The notes: generated from the letters alone by a model not told the origin. DNA of 42,811 nt from JBELHO01 sp042091375 (GCA_042091375.1 JBELHO010000027.1:1-42811); one strand, 5' to 3'. Counted from the first letter of the stretch, positions 24,877 through 34,627 are shown. Numbers and translations are program-made.

Positions 24877-24918
24877 TCGTTTCTCGATTTATTGAACAAC
24901 CCATGTTTCATTACATAA

Positions 24919-24947
24919 AGCCATTAATTGTTAATGGCTTTTTTTTT
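24919..24947 (+). terminator. Terminator of the PEP-CTERM gene
   Basis: AGCCATTAA-TTG-TTAATGGCT is a perfect 9-bp stem with a 3-base loop followed by eight T residues, 42 bases after the stop codon. Confidence 0.92.
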
Positions 24948-25353
24948 GGCAGTAAAAAAGCGTTGACCTATTTCTTTAAAACGACAATATGTCTGTCATT
25001 TTATTGCCAGCCAGAAAAGTTAGCGCACGCTTTAGCTAGAGTGTATTTGTTAACTATTCAATTTTTCCGTCTGCAACTTTAATTTTGAAAACGGCTATAA
25101 ACGTATACGTGTAATAATATTTGACTGCATAAGTAACTAAATTATCTACCGCCTGTTTAGTTGACAAAACAGCCTATTTAGAATGAATTATGTCATTGAA
25201 AAATCAATTCTAATTCAATAAAAAACACCCCTTTGTCTTATTAAAGCTAAACTTATCTCAACTTGACTGCTTTTGATTCTAGATAATACGAAATAAATAA
25301 CCATAGCAGTTATCACCTATACGATTTTTTAAATTAACTTTTTACTAAGAAAC
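24948..25353. other. AT-rich spacer between PEP-CTERM gene and ssb
   Basis: No gene, tRNA or strong structure was found in these 400 bases on either strand. They lie between the terminators of two convergent genes. Confidence 0.45.
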
Positions 25354-25394
25354 AAAAAAGCCCACTTTAACTTTACGGTTAAAAATGAGCTTTT
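25354..25394 (-). terminator. Terminator of ssb
   Basis: On the minus strand AAGCTCATTTTTAAC pairs imperfectly with GTTAAAGTGGGCTT around CGTAAA, followed by TTTTT. It ends the leftward ssb transcript about 60 bases after the stop codon. Confidence 0.75.
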
Positions 25395-25408
25395 ATTACA
25401 TCTAATAC

Positions 25409-25436
25409 ATTGTTAATTAATGAATTAATTAACAAT
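25409..25436. repeat. Perfect 13-2-13 AT-rich palindrome after ssb
   Basis: ATTGTTAATTAAT, GA, ATTAATTAACAAT: a 28-base dyad with no mismatch, 16 bases after the ssb stop and just ahead of its terminator. It could form an extra 3' hairpin or serve as a protein site. Confidence 0.8.
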
Positions 25437-25452
25437 AACAGTTTTATATCAT

Positions 25453-26145
25453 TTAGAATGGAATATCATCATCAAAGTCAATAGTCGGCTCTTGTGGATT
25501 GACTTTAGGCGCTTGTTGCGGCTGATTGGCTGGGGCAAAACCACCTTGCTGTTGGGCTGGTTGATTTGGCTGGCTTTGTTGTTGACCTTGTTGCTGCTGA
25601 CCTTGCTGAGTAAAACCACCTTGTTGTGCTGCTGGTTTATATGCTTGCTGCTGCGACTGTTGTTGCGGCTGGCCTTGTTGGTTAAAACCAGTTGTTTGAC
25701 CTTGTTGGGCAAATCCACCAGATTGCTGACCTTGCTGAGCAAAACCACCGCCTTGTTGTCCTTGCTGGCCATAACCACCTTGTCCACCTTGACCGCCACC
25801 TTGACCGCGCGAGTCAAGCATTTGCATTTCATTGGCAACCACTTCGGTAGTGTACTGATCAGCACCCTGTTGGTTTTGCCATTTACGGGTTTGCAAGCGT
25901 CCTTCTAGGAATACTTTTGAGCCCTTTTTCAAATATTCGCCGGCAATTTCAGCTAAGCGTTGATAAATGACAATGCGATGCCATTCGGTTTTTTCTTTTT
26001 GCTCACCGGTTTGCTTGTCTTTCCAGGTTTCTGAGGTTGCGACGGTAAAATTGGCAACTGCACTGCCATTTGGCATAAAACGCACTTCGGGATCTTGTCC
26101 TAAGTTTCCAACAATAATTACTTTATTTACACCACGACTGGCCAT
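25453..26145 (-). CDS. ssb: Single-stranded DNA-binding protein
   Basis: 230 residues from the ATG at 26143-26145, chosen because AGAGGA precedes it and the product starts MASRGVNKVIIVGNLGQDPE as in E. coli. An in-frame codon 21 residues upstream is not used. Residues 1-112 form the OB fold, including WHRIVIYQRLAEIAGEYLKKGS. The linker (about 115-215) is very rich in glycine and glutamine, with repeats of the type GGFAQQGQQ. It is longer than in E. coli. The C terminus DFDDDIPF is the partner-binding acidic tip. The tetramer protects single-stranded DNA. No LexA-type box was found upstream. Confidence 0.97.
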   Translation of the reverse strand: MASRGVNKVIIVGNLGQDPEVRFMPNGSAVANFTVATSETWKDKQTGEQKEKTEWHRIVIYQRLAEIAGEYLKKGSKVFLEGRLQTRKWQNQQGADQYTTEVVANEMQMLDSRGQGGGQGGQGGYGQQGQQGGGFAQQGQQSGGFAQQGQTTGFNQQGQPQQQSQQQAYKPAAQQGGFTQQGQQQQGQQQSQPNQPAQQQGGFAPANQPQQAPKVNPQEPTIDFDDDIPF

Positions 26146-26302
26146 ATGATCCTCTCTAAAAATTGCAGCGGCATGTAAGCCACTGACTAGAAAGAAGTTG
26201 TTCTGCAATGCAGGGTTTCTACTTTCAGGGTTTAACGGTTTAGCTGATCATTCTAACACCGCGATTTATTTTCCGATAGCTCTTGTCGAAAAATTCAAGC
26301 AA

Positions 26303-26713
26303 TTAGCTTGATACTTTTAAATAGCGCTGCAAATTATCGACAATATCTGCTGGAATTTTTTCCGCTTTTTGCTGTTGATAATTGAAATTGACCATAATGG
26401 CGGTGCCCGACGCACACAGCTGTTGGTTTTGCCAAATCTCTTGATACACATCAAATGAAGAACTGCCGATGCGGCCAATATAGGTGCGCACTTCTATTGC
26501 TTTGCCATAATACATTTGGCCGTGAAAACTGGCGTCAATTTTGGCTAAAATCAACTTCCAATTTGTTAAATCTAGATCTGGGGTAAACCAGCGAAATATT
26601 GGCTCGCGAGCACCTTCAAACCAAATGGGCACCATAGTGTTGTTAATGTGTCCTAAGGCATCTGTATCACTAAATCTCGGGGTTATAGATTCACTAAAAA
26701 ATTGCTCGGTCAT
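26303..26713 (-). CDS. Hotdog-fold acyl-CoA thioesterase
   Basis: 136 residues, single 4HBT hotdog domain. The SDTDALGHINN motif near the N terminus (15-25) carries the catalytic aspartate (Asp18) of the YbgC/FadM type, and the long central helix follows (VPIWFEGAREPIFRWF). Such enzymes hydrolyse acyl-CoA thioesters in the cytoplasm; the chain specificity is not visible. It stands alone between ssb and the oxygenase gene. Confidence 0.85.
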   Translation of the reverse strand: MTEQFFSESITPRFSDTDALGHINNTMVPIWFEGAREPIFRWFTPDLDLTNWKLILAKIDASFHGQMYYGKAIEVRTYIGRIGSSSFDVYQEIWQNQQLCASGTAIMVNFNYQQQKAEKIPADIVDNLQRYLKVSS

Positions 26714-26834
26714 TGTCGATAATACTCATTTTTATACGGGTTAAATTGCAATTAGCACCACTAAAATATTTTCACCTGAAAGTAAATGTGGTGTATGCTG
26801 ACTGTGCTAATAATAACACTAATAATGTATCACT

Positions 26835-27533
26835 ATGACTGATTTTATTGAAACCTATCCAAATATATTAACTGCCGATTTTTGTCAGCAATTTATGACC
26901 AGTTTTGAGCAAAGCCCACACAAACATCAGGGAAAAACTGGTGGTGGGGTAGATGAAAGTAAAAAAATCAGTGAAGATATTTATTTAAACCGCTATCCCG
27001 AGTTTGCACAACAACTCAATGTTATTACCCAAGCCTGCACTAAAGCCATCACCGATTATGTCTGTAAGTATTATTTTAGTTTGATCAGCGGTCTTTCATT
27101 AACGTTGCAACATCCAGTAACCCAGCAGCCTGTGGTATTAACCGCTGAAAACTTTGATGAAATAGGCAAACCGAATGCGGTCAATTTGATCCGTTACTTA
27201 TTTCGCTTGGCACCCATTAATGCGCAAAAATATCACAAGGGCAAAGGAAATTACAATTATTGGCATTCTGAAATATACCCGCAAACCGGTCAAAACGATG
27301 CCTTGCACCGGGTGTTGTTGTTTATTATTTATCTCAACGATGTAGAGTCTGGCGGCGCAACTGACTTTTACTATCAAGACAAATCGATCCAACCTAAAGC
27401 TGGCAGTATGCTTATTGCGCCTTGTGGCTTTACCCATACCCATCGCGGCAACATACCGGTATCAAACGATAAATATGTATTGACTTCATGGATGTTATTT
27501 AATCCCGCACAACACATATACCCCGCAACTTAA
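26835..27533 (+). CDS. 2-oxoglutarate/Fe(II) oxygenase, prolyl-hydroxylase type
   Basis: 232 residues. The double-stranded beta helix core is clear: WHSEIYPQTG with His144 and Glu146 as iron ligands, LNDVESGGATDFYYQDKSI, PKAGSMLIAPCGFTHTHRG with His203, and Lys213 in NDKYVLTSW for 2-oxoglutarate. The usual facial triad is HxD; here it reads HxE, which would be unusual. No signal peptide is seen, so it is cytoplasmic, and the substrate is unknown. It is followed after 14 bases by a secreted amidohydrolase gene, so they form an operon. Confidence 0.82.
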   Translation: MTDFIETYPNILTADFCQQFMTSFEQSPHKHQGKTGGGVDESKKISEDIYLNRYPEFAQQLNVITQACTKAITDYVCKYYFSLISGLSLTLQHPVTQQPVVLTAENFDEIGKPNAVNLIRYLFRLAPINAQKYHKGKGNYNYWHSEIYPQTGQNDALHRVLLFIIYLNDVESGGATDFYYQDKSIQPKAGSMLIAPCGFTHTHRGNIPVSNDKYVLTSWMLFNPAQHIYPAT

Positions 27534-27547
27534 ACACTGAGACCAAC

Positions 27548-29095
27548 ATGAAAAAAATTATTGTCTTGTTTTGTACTTTTTTGAGTTTATCTTTGTTGGC
27601 CAGTACCAGTGAGAAAGCGCCGGACAGAACTACAGGTGATGGCCCTTATAAACGACTGATCTTGCGCGGCGGTATTGTTATCAATGGCGAAGGTGCCCCC
27701 GCCCGAGGACCTATGGATATAGTTATCGAAAATGATCGCATTGTGAATATTGTCAATGTCGGTCACCCTGGAGTGCCTATTTTATCGGCTGGTCGGCCGG
27801 TTGCTAAACCCGGAGATATTGAAATTGATGTCGAGGGTCAATACATACTTCCGGGGTTTATCGATATGCATGGCCATATAGGCGGCAGCGCTGACAATAT
27901 TCCGGCTGAATATGTGTTTAAGCTCTGGCTAGCTCACGGCATCACTACCGTAAGAGAGCCGGGCAGTTTTAACGGCGTGGATTGGGTCATGGATCACGTT
28001 GAGCGCAGTGCCGACAATGTGATTGCCGCCCCGCGCATTGTGCCTTATGTCGGTTTTGGTATGGGACAAAAATACGCCATCAGTAGCCCTGAGCAAGCCC
28101 AAAGATGGGTTAAATACATCGCCAAAAAAGGCGCTAAAGGCATTAAGTTTTTTGGCGCAACGCCTGCCATTATGAGAGCTGCGTTAGACGAAGCTAAAAA
28201 TCAGGGCTTAAAAGGCATGATGCATCACGCACAGCTCAATGTAGTTAAGATGAATGTGCTCGACTCGGCTCGCTTGGGGTTAGCCACCATGGAGCATTGG
28301 TATGGATTACCCGAAGCGCTGTTTGAAAAACAACAAATACAAAATTATTCGCCTGCTTATAATTACAATAATGAGCAACACCGATTCGGTGAGGCGGGTC
28401 GTTTATGGCAACAAGCGGCATTGCCCGGCAGTAAAAAATGGCAAAGTGTTCGCGATGAATTGATTGCCCTTGATTTCACCTTAAACCCAACCCTGACCAT
28501 TTATGAGGCCAGTCGCGATTTAATGCGAGAAATGAATGCCGACTGGCACAAAGAATACACATTACCTACCTTGTGGGCGTTTTTCCAACCCAGTCGATAT
28601 GCCCACGGCTCATACTGGTTTGATTGGACTACTGATGATGAAGTGGCTTGGAAAAAAAATTTCCAGCAGTGGATGACTTTCCTCAACGATTATAAAAATC
28701 ACGGTGGCCGAGTCACTACTGGCTCTGACGCCGGCTATATTTTTAAAATATATGGCTTCGCTTATATTCGTGAACTTGAACTGCTTAGAGAAGCTGGTTT
28801 CAATGCCTTAGAAGTGATCCAATCGGCAACCCTCAACGGTGCTGAAGCCTTGGGTATGGCCGATCAAATTGGCTCAATTCGCGTTGGCAAAAAAGCTGAT
28901 CTAGTGGTGGTAAAAGAAAACCCACTTGCCAATTTTAAGGTGTTATACGGCACTGGACATTTTCGCCTCGATGAAAATAACCAGCCCACGCGGGTAGGCG
29001 GCGTTAATTATACCATTAAAGACGGTATTGTTTACGACGCCAAAAAACTGCTTGCCCAAGTTAAAGCTATGGTTGTGAAAGCCAAGGCCGACTGA
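27548..29095 (+). CDS. Exported amidohydrolase-family protein
   Basis: 515 residues. A signal peptide (MKKIIVLFCTFLSLSLLAST) leads to an amidohydrolase TIM barrel. Metal and catalytic residues in order: His108 and His110 (DMHGH), Lys200 (GIKFFG, likely carboxylated), His226/227 (MMHHAQ), His250 (MEHWYG) and Asp394 (GSDAGY). The C-terminal ADLVVVKENPLANF belongs to the composite beta domain. It resembles periplasmic imidazolonepropionase-like or cyclic-dipeptidase-like members; the substrate is not known. It is in an operon with the oxygenase. A hairpin with T run follows. Confidence 0.88.
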   Translation: MKKIIVLFCTFLSLSLLASTSEKAPDRTTGDGPYKRLILRGGIVINGEGAPARGPMDIVIENDRIVNIVNVGHPGVPILSAGRPVAKPGDIEIDVEGQYILPGFIDMHGHIGGSADNIPAEYVFKLWLAHGITTVREPGSFNGVDWVMDHVERSADNVIAAPRIVPYVGFGMGQKYAISSPEQAQRWVKYIAKKGAKGIKFFGATPAIMRAALDEAKNQGLKGMMHHAQLNVVKMNVLDSARLGLATMEHWYGLPEALFEKQQIQNYSPAYNYNNEQHRFGEAGRLWQQAALPGSKKWQSVRDELIALDFTLNPTLTIYEASRDLMREMNADWHKEYTLPTLWAFFQPSRYAHGSYWFDWTTDDEVAWKKNFQQWMTFLNDYKNHGGRVTTGSDAGYIFKIYGFAYIRELELLREAGFNALEVIQSATLNGAEALGMADQIGSIRVGKKADLVVVKENPLANFKVLYGTGHFRLDENNQPTRVGGVNYTIKDGIVYDAKKLLAQVKAMVVKAKAD

Positions 29096-29107
29096 TCTTG
29101 TGTTATC

Positions 29108-29146
29108 CAGCGCTAACCATCATTTTGCTAAATATAGCGCTGTTTT
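29108..29146 (+). terminator. Terminator of the oxygenase-amidohydrolase operon
   Basis: CAGCGCTA (29108-29115) pairs perfectly with TAGCGCTG (29135-29142) around a 19-base loop, followed by TTTT. It lies 13 bases after the amidohydrolase stop codon, between convergent genes. Confidence 0.6.
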
Positions 29147-29161
29147 AGCTCGCGTAGCTGA

Positions 29162-30490
29162 TCACAACAGGCGTTTAAGCAGTTGATCTATTTTTGATAA
29201 ACGCAGGCGTTTTATTAACTTTTTCGGCTTTAAAGGATAGTCTTTGATTTGCTCTATTTGCTGGTAATGGCTGACGCGAGTGGTGTGTTGATTAATTTCA
29301 TCTAACTCTGTGGCTAATAGTGTTTGCAAAGTATCACTGCTGTCTTGTAATAAAAGTCCATTTTCTAAGTCTAACCCCCATGCCCTAGGGTTTAAATTAC
29401 TGCCGGTGAGTAGGTGATTTTTATCGTCAACCACCAGTCCTTTGAGGTGATAACTGTTATCGCCATGCGACCATAGTTTGATGGTTAATTGCTCAGTAGT
29501 AATAAACTTTTGCCAGCGCTTTACAAACCGAAACAATATGGTTTCGTATATGTAAGGGACTATGCCTATGGTTGAAAACTTGTCGGCATCGGCGATATAA
29601 AAGTCATTGGCTTTTTTGTCGCCGACCATCAAGGTAACTTTCACCCCGCGCTTTAATGCTGCGATGAGTTGCTTAGTCACCACTTTCGGCAAATTAAAAT
29701 AGGGGGTAAAGATCAACACGCTGTGTTCACTTTGCTTGATCAATTGGCAAATGGTTTGATTGAGGACATTGCGTCTTTTGCCATAGCCCACTAACGGCGT
29801 TATTTTAATGTCTGCTGCACTAGCTTGGCTAGGTAACGGCGAAGTGACTCGGTATTTCCCTGGTTTAACTATGCCTTTGATGCGTTTGTTGACCAGTTTT
29901 CGCGGCGACGGAGTGCCTTGATCGCGATTGATAAGTTCAGCTAAGCCCGAGTTGATAAAGGTGTCTGATAAATAATGACAGAAGCTATCACAAGTTGCTT
30001 GTGATTGAATTTGATAATAGCGATCAAGGCGATAACGGCTCTGCTGGTGCAAATAAATGTCGTTGATACTGGCACCGCTATAGAGCATGGTATTATCAAA
30101 GATCATGCCTTTAAGGTGCAATACCCCAAGCAGTTCTTTTGCTTTGACTGGCACGCCGTAAATCTCAATCTGACTGGTGTGCTTTAAGGCCATTTCATTG
30201 TAACTGGCGCGGTTACCTAAGTGTTGTTTTTCACCGATCAATCCCCGTTGAGCGCGGTGATAATCGACAAAGACTTTAATGTCTAATTGCGGAGTGTTGT
30301 CCTTGGCACGATATAAGGCGGTTAATATTTGCTTGCCGGCATCGTCGTCTTGTAAGTACAGAGCGGTGATATAAATCCGTTGTTGGGCGGCAGCAATCAG
30401 TGCCAGTAATTGTTGTTTATAAGCATTTGCTGTTGTAAAAACACTAATATCAGCACTGTCAATACGACTATAAGGTAAAGTTTTTTGCAT
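29162..30490 (-). CDS. pssA: CDP-diacylglycerol--serine O-phosphatidyltransferase
   Basis: 442 residues, phospholipase-D superfamily with two HKD motifs. The first is HLKGMIFD with His125, Lys127 and Asp132, followed by YSGASINDIYLHQQSRYRLDRY, characteristic of E. coli PssA. The second is HLKGLVVDD with His348, Lys350 and Asp355, followed by LLTGSNLNPRAWGLDLENGLL. It makes phosphatidylserine on the way to phosphatidylethanolamine, associating with the inner membrane surface through its basic character. Length fits the 451-residue E. coli protein. It starts 12 bases after the chemoreceptor gene on the same strand. Confidence 0.92.
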   Translation of the reverse strand: MQKTLPYSRIDSADISVFTTANAYKQQLLALIAAAQQRIYITALYLQDDDAGKQILTALYRAKDNTPQLDIKVFVDYHRAQRGLIGEKQHLGNRASYNEMALKHTSQIEIYGVPVKAKELLGVLHLKGMIFDNTMLYSGASINDIYLHQQSRYRLDRYYQIQSQATCDSFCHYLSDTFINSGLAELINRDQGTPSPRKLVNKRIKGIVKPGKYRVTSPLPSQASAADIKITPLVGYGKRRNVLNQTICQLIKQSEHSVLIFTPYFNLPKVVTKQLIAALKRGVKVTLMVGDKKANDFYIADADKFSTIGIVPYIYETILFRFVKRWQKFITTEQLTIKLWSHGDNSYHLKGLVVDDKNHLLTGSNLNPRAWGLDLENGLLLQDSSDTLQTLLATELDEINQHTTRVSHYQQIEQIKDYPLKPKKLIKRLRLSKIDQLLKRLL

Positions 30491-30502
30491 AAAATTAAAT
30501 GG

Positions 30503-32479
30503 CTAATCTACTCTTTTTTTTAACATAAACTGGTCAAGTTGCGTTGATAATTGATCGGCGAGTGTTGACAAATTTTCACCCGCAGATGCAGCGTCATTGG
30601 CTGCTTGCATCACTTTATCAGCGCCCTGCGCGATATTAATCGTATTTTCATCAATAGACACGACCATACTGTTTTGTTGAGTCACCGCCGCAGAAATTTC
30701 TATGGTTGCCGACACTATATCATCAACATTTTTAGTGACGTGATCAAAAGTCTGCTCTACTTGTTGGGTTTTTTCAACACCGTGTTGGGCTTTTTTTACC
30801 CCTTGATTCATCGCCGTAACCGATTTACCGGCGCCGTGTTGTAATTGTTCAATAATGCGTTGGATTTCGGCGGTTGATTCTTGCGTCCTGCTGGCCAAAG
30901 TTCTTACTTCATCGGCAACCACAGCAAAACCTCGACCTTGCTCACCAGCTCTTGCCGCTTCAATAGCGGCATTCAGTGCCAATAAGTTAGTTTGATCGGC
31001 TATTTGTCCTATGACATCGACAAAGCCAGCTATTTCTGTGCTGTTGTCAGCGAGATCGTTGATGACTTTGGCTGAAGTATTTACTTCCGAGGAAATATCA
31101 GCGATAACGCTAGCGGTGTCTTGAATAATATTTTGTCCGTCGTTAACACTTTCGCTGGCTTGCTCAGTTAATTGCCTTGCACCAGTGGTATTCTCGGTAA
31201 TGGTATTTACTGAATCTTTCACTTGGGTTATGGCTGAGGCGAGTTGATGGGTCTCTTGTCGTTGACTGGCAATACTCTTTTGCACCTTATCGGTTTGCTG
31301 GTAAATATCGGTGGCTGCGCTGCGCAGCTTAGTGACATTCTGCTCAAAAGACGACAGTAAATGGTGCATCTGGCTTTGCATTTTTTGAAAACTCTGGGCT
31401 ATATCGCCTAACTCATCTTGCGATGCCAGTTGCAGTTGCTGGGTAAAGTCACCACTCCCTAAGTGATGTGCCGCTTGTTTGATCAGGTTGACATTGGTAG
31501 TTAATGAACGGTACATGGCAATCAAAAAATAACTGCTAACTATGGTAATAACAGCCAGTAATAACGAAATAAACAATAAAGACGTGCGACTGCCAGTTTG
31601 CAACGCATTGAGGCGGTTCAGCAATAACTGACTGCCTAGATTTTTCAGGGCTAGTGATTTTGTGATCAGTTCATTGCCCAAACGACTGGCTTGATTTAAT
31701 GACAATGATATTTCATCCGGTTGGATCATTTGTTGATTGAGTTGTTGTTGATAGCGATCAAATAAAGTAGTTAAAGCTTGGTGTTGCGCGTGATATGTTG
31801 CTAATGATGTGTCATTTTGTGCTTTTAATTGTGCATGGGTTTTAGCTAATTGCAGCTGTAATTCATCGATGCGTTTATCTAAAGCAACCACTAGGGTGTA
31901 GTTTTCGGCACTAAATCCACTGTTGATGATCAACGCCGTTAAATCGTTAATGCGGCGAGTATATTCGAGTAATGCTGGCAATCTTTGTTTACTCGACTCG
32001 GCTAAGTAAAAAGCACTGACGTCGCCTTCCCGAGCCAAGCCACTTGCTGCCGCAATATTTTCCCTTATCGCCGCCGTTTGACTGTAAAAATTGTCATATA
32101 AACTAAAGCTACTGTCAGTTAAATTAGCTGTTTCGGTTTGCCATGTTTTTAGTAGTTGCTGTAATTGTGTTTTGGTTTGGCTATCGGTTTGCTCAGCCAA
32201 TGACGATTGCAAAGACACAATTGACCTAGCAATGCTCGAACGTTTGCCAGTTTCAGCTCGGCTTTGGGCAATGTCACCTTCGAGTTCTACCACTTGACTG
32301 ATCTGCTGGTGACCGACGATTTCTTTTTGATATTGCTCTAATAAGTTTAATTGTTCGCTGACAATCCAAATAAAACAAGCGAGTAACGGCACATAAAACA
32401 TTAATGCCAGTAACACGAACTTGGCTTTAAAACGCAAAGAATTAGACAAAGAAATTGCCGGTTTAAGCAGTATTGACAT
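30503..32479 (-). CDS. Methyl-accepting chemotaxis protein
   Basis: 658 residues. The first transmembrane helix is at about 22-45 (FVLLALMFYVPLLACFIWIV). A helical periplasmic domain of some 250 residues follows, then the second helix near 300-322 (SLLFISLLLAVITIVSSYFLI). A HAMP domain (about 322-375) with DELGDIAQSFQKM and a methyl-accepting signalling domain complete it. The hairpin tip reads DQTNLLALNAAIEAARAGEQ, the near-invariant kinase contact region. There is no C-terminal CheR-binding pentapeptide; the protein ends FMLKKRVD. The ligand is unknown. The next gene downstream is pssA. Confidence 0.95.
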   Translation of the reverse strand: MSILLKPAISLSNSLRFKAKFVLLALMFYVPLLACFIWIVSEQLNLLEQYQKEIVGHQQISQVVELEGDIAQSRAETGKRSSIARSIVSLQSSLAEQTDSQTKTQLQQLLKTWQTETANLTDSSFSLYDNFYSQTAAIRENIAAASGLAREGDVSAFYLAESSKQRLPALLEYTRRINDLTALIINSGFSAENYTLVVALDKRIDELQLQLAKTHAQLKAQNDTSLATYHAQHQALTTLFDRYQQQLNQQMIQPDEISLSLNQASRLGNELITKSLALKNLGSQLLLNRLNALQTGSRTSLLFISLLLAVITIVSSYFLIAMYRSLTTNVNLIKQAAHHLGSGDFTQQLQLASQDELGDIAQSFQKMQSQMHHLLSSFEQNVTKLRSAATDIYQQTDKVQKSIASQRQETHQLASAITQVKDSVNTITENTTGARQLTEQASESVNDGQNIIQDTASVIADISSEVNTSAKVINDLADNSTEIAGFVDVIGQIADQTNLLALNAAIEAARAGEQGRGFAVVADEVRTLASRTQESTAEIQRIIEQLQHGAGKSVTAMNQGVKKAQHGVEKTQQVEQTFDHVTKNVDDIVSATIEISAAVTQQNSMVVSIDENTINIAQGADKVMQAANDAASAGENLSTLADQLSTQLDQFMLKKRVD

Positions 32480-32596
32480 ATGTAGCCCTTAACATTTAGT
32501 GGAAATACACAAATATATTGCTAGTAGACCACTCAAGTATGACTATTATTTCAAAAAAGCCAACTGTTATAAACAATTAGCTTGTTTTAAAAGAGG

Positions 32597-34627
32597 TCAA
32601 ATAACTGAAGCTAACTCAGCCGCTTGTCGAATAGCGCGCTTTGCGTCTAATTCGGCGGCAACATCGGCACCACCGATAAGATGCACAGTTACCCCCAAGT
32701 CAATAAGCCCCTGTTGTAAATTGCGGTTGGGCTCTTGTCCGGCACAAACGATAACGTGATCAACGTCGAGTATTTGTTTTTCGCCATCAATATCTATGTG
32801 TAGTCCTTGATCACTGATCGCCTCATAGTTAACCCCGGCTATCATATCAACGCCACTTTTTTGCAAAGTAGCCCGATGGATCCACCCGGTTGTTTTACCT
32901 AAACCTGCACCCACTTTGCTTTTCTTGCGTTGCAATAATGAGATTTCTCGGAGCACATGCTGATCAACTGGCTCAGCTAACAAAGCACCACTTTGCTGGT
33001 AAGCTTTATCAACGCCCCAGTGTTTTAACCATAAATCGGGATCATTGACCAGTGACTTTTCTTCAGCTAGAAAACAAGCAACGTCAAAACCAATACCACC
33101 GGCGCCAATAATCGCCACTTTTTTACCTATTGGCTGTTTATCGCGCAACACATTTAAATAACTTTTGACTTTGGGATGATCTATGCCTTTGATGGCTGGT
33201 TGCCTTGGTAAAATACCGGTAGCCAGAATGACTTCGTCAAAGCCTTGCTGCTTGAGTTTTTCCGCTGACTGCTCACTGTTTAGTTCGACTTTGACACCAT
33301 GTTTTTTTAGTTGCACATCAAAATAACGCAAGGTTTCGTAAAATTCTTCTTTGCCTGGTACTTGCTTGGCAAAGTTAAACTGCCCCCCTATTTCACTGCC
33401 GCGATCAAATAGTGTAACACTATGCCCTTTCTGCGCGGCGTACACACTAAATGCAAGGCCTGCAGGACCAGCACCAACCACAGCAAGATTTTTGCTTTGA
33501 GCCGTTGCTGGAAAGCTGAGTTCGGTTTCATAACAAGCGACGGGATTCACTAAACACGAAGCGCGTTGTTGTTTGAACACATGATCTAAGCAGGCCTGAT
33601 TGCAACCAATGCAGGTATTGATTTCATCACTTTGATCGGCTGCTGATTTATTGACAAATTCAGCATCGGCTAGAAAAGGTCGAGCCATGGACACCATATC
33701 GGCATGACCTTTTGCCAATACCTGTTCGGCAATTTCTGGGGTATTGATGCGGTTAGTGGTGATCAATGGAATCGACACTTCTTGCTTCATGCGCTCGGTA
33801 ACCCAAGTGAATGCCGCTCTGGGGACTGAAGTCGCTATAGTTGGCACTCTTGCCTCATGCCAACCAATTCCAGTATTAATTAAAGTGGCACCCGCTTGTT
33901 CTATGGCTTTGCCCATAGTAACCACATCTTGCCAGCTATTGCCGCCTTCAACCAGATCTAACATCGACAAGCGAAAGATAATAATGAATTTCTCACCAAC
34001 TTTGGCTCTTACCGCCTTAACTATTTCACAAGCTAAACGCATTCTATTTTCAATGCTACCGCCCCATTCATCATCGCGTCTATTGACCCGAACACAGCTA
34101 AACTGATTAATTAAATAGCCCTCTGAGCCCATAATTTCTACCCCATCGTAGCCTGCCTTAGCAGCTAGATTGGCCGAATGGGCAAAATCTTTAATGGTGT
34201 TGTGAATTTGTCTCACCGACATTTCACTGGGGGTAAAGGGATTGATTGGCGATTTGACTTTGCTCGGAGATTGATTAAAAGGATGATACGAATAGCGACC
34301 GGCATGTAATAGTTGTAAACAAATTTTAGTCGGGTATTGATGCACCGCATCGGTAATTTTTTTATGTTTGTTGACGTGCCAAAACTTGCTTAATTCTGAA
34401 CCAAATGGCGCTAAACGCCCTCTGGTATTAGGACTAATACCGCCAGTGACAATGAGTCCTACCCCGCCTTTTGCTCGTGCTTGATAAAATGCTGCGAGTT
34501 TTTCAAAACCTGACTTTTCTTCTTCTAAACCTGTGTGCATTGAGCCCATCAGACTGCGATTTTGAATAGTGGTAAACCCCAAATCAAGAGGTTCAAGTAA
34601 GTGAGGAAAAGGCGCTGAAGTGGTCAT
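32597..34627 (-). CDS. fadH: NADPH-dependent 2,4-dienoyl-CoA reductase
   Basis: 676 residues, the length of E. coli FadH. The FMN TIM barrel (about 1-330) contains GSEGYLINQF with Tyr171 and GIGWHEAR with His257, the catalytic pair. The 4Fe-4S cluster cysteines are Cys339, Cys342, Cys346 and Cys358 in the order C-X2-C-X3-C-X11-C. The flavin and nucleotide domains have VVGAGPAGLAFS and AIIGAGGIGFD. It reduces 2,4-dienoyl-CoA intermediates from unsaturated fatty acids during beta-oxidation. The two Rossmann motifs and cluster are all intact. Confidence 0.95.
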   Translation of the reverse strand: MTTSAPFPHLLEPLDLGFTTIQNRSLMGSMHTGLEEEKSGFEKLAAFYQARAKGGVGLIVTGGISPNTRGRLAPFGSELSKFWHVNKHKKITDAVHQYPTKICLQLLHAGRYSYHPFNQSPSKVKSPINPFTPSEMSVRQIHNTIKDFAHSANLAAKAGYDGVEIMGSEGYLINQFSCVRVNRRDDEWGGSIENRMRLACEIVKAVRAKVGEKFIIIFRLSMLDLVEGGNSWQDVVTMGKAIEQAGATLINTGIGWHEARVPTIATSVPRAAFTWVTERMKQEVSIPLITTNRINTPEIAEQVLAKGHADMVSMARPFLADAEFVNKSAADQSDEINTCIGCNQACLDHVFKQQRASCLVNPVACYETELSFPATAQSKNLAVVGAGPAGLAFSVYAAQKGHSVTLFDRGSEIGGQFNFAKQVPGKEEFYETLRYFDVQLKKHGVKVELNSEQSAEKLKQQGFDEVILATGILPRQPAIKGIDHPKVKSYLNVLRDKQPIGKKVAIIGAGGIGFDVACFLAEEKSLVNDPDLWLKHWGVDKAYQQSGALLAEPVDQHVLREISLLQRKKSKVGAGLGKTTGWIHRATLQKSGVDMIAGVNYEAISDQGLHIDIDGEKQILDVDHVIVCAGQEPNRNLQQGLIDLGVTVHLIGGADVAAELDAKRAIRQAAELASVI

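Noticed and set aside
25449..25908. Long open frames on both strands across the ssb linker
   Set aside because: They follow from the glutamine/glycine-rich repeat sequence; the true frame has the OB fold and acidic tip.
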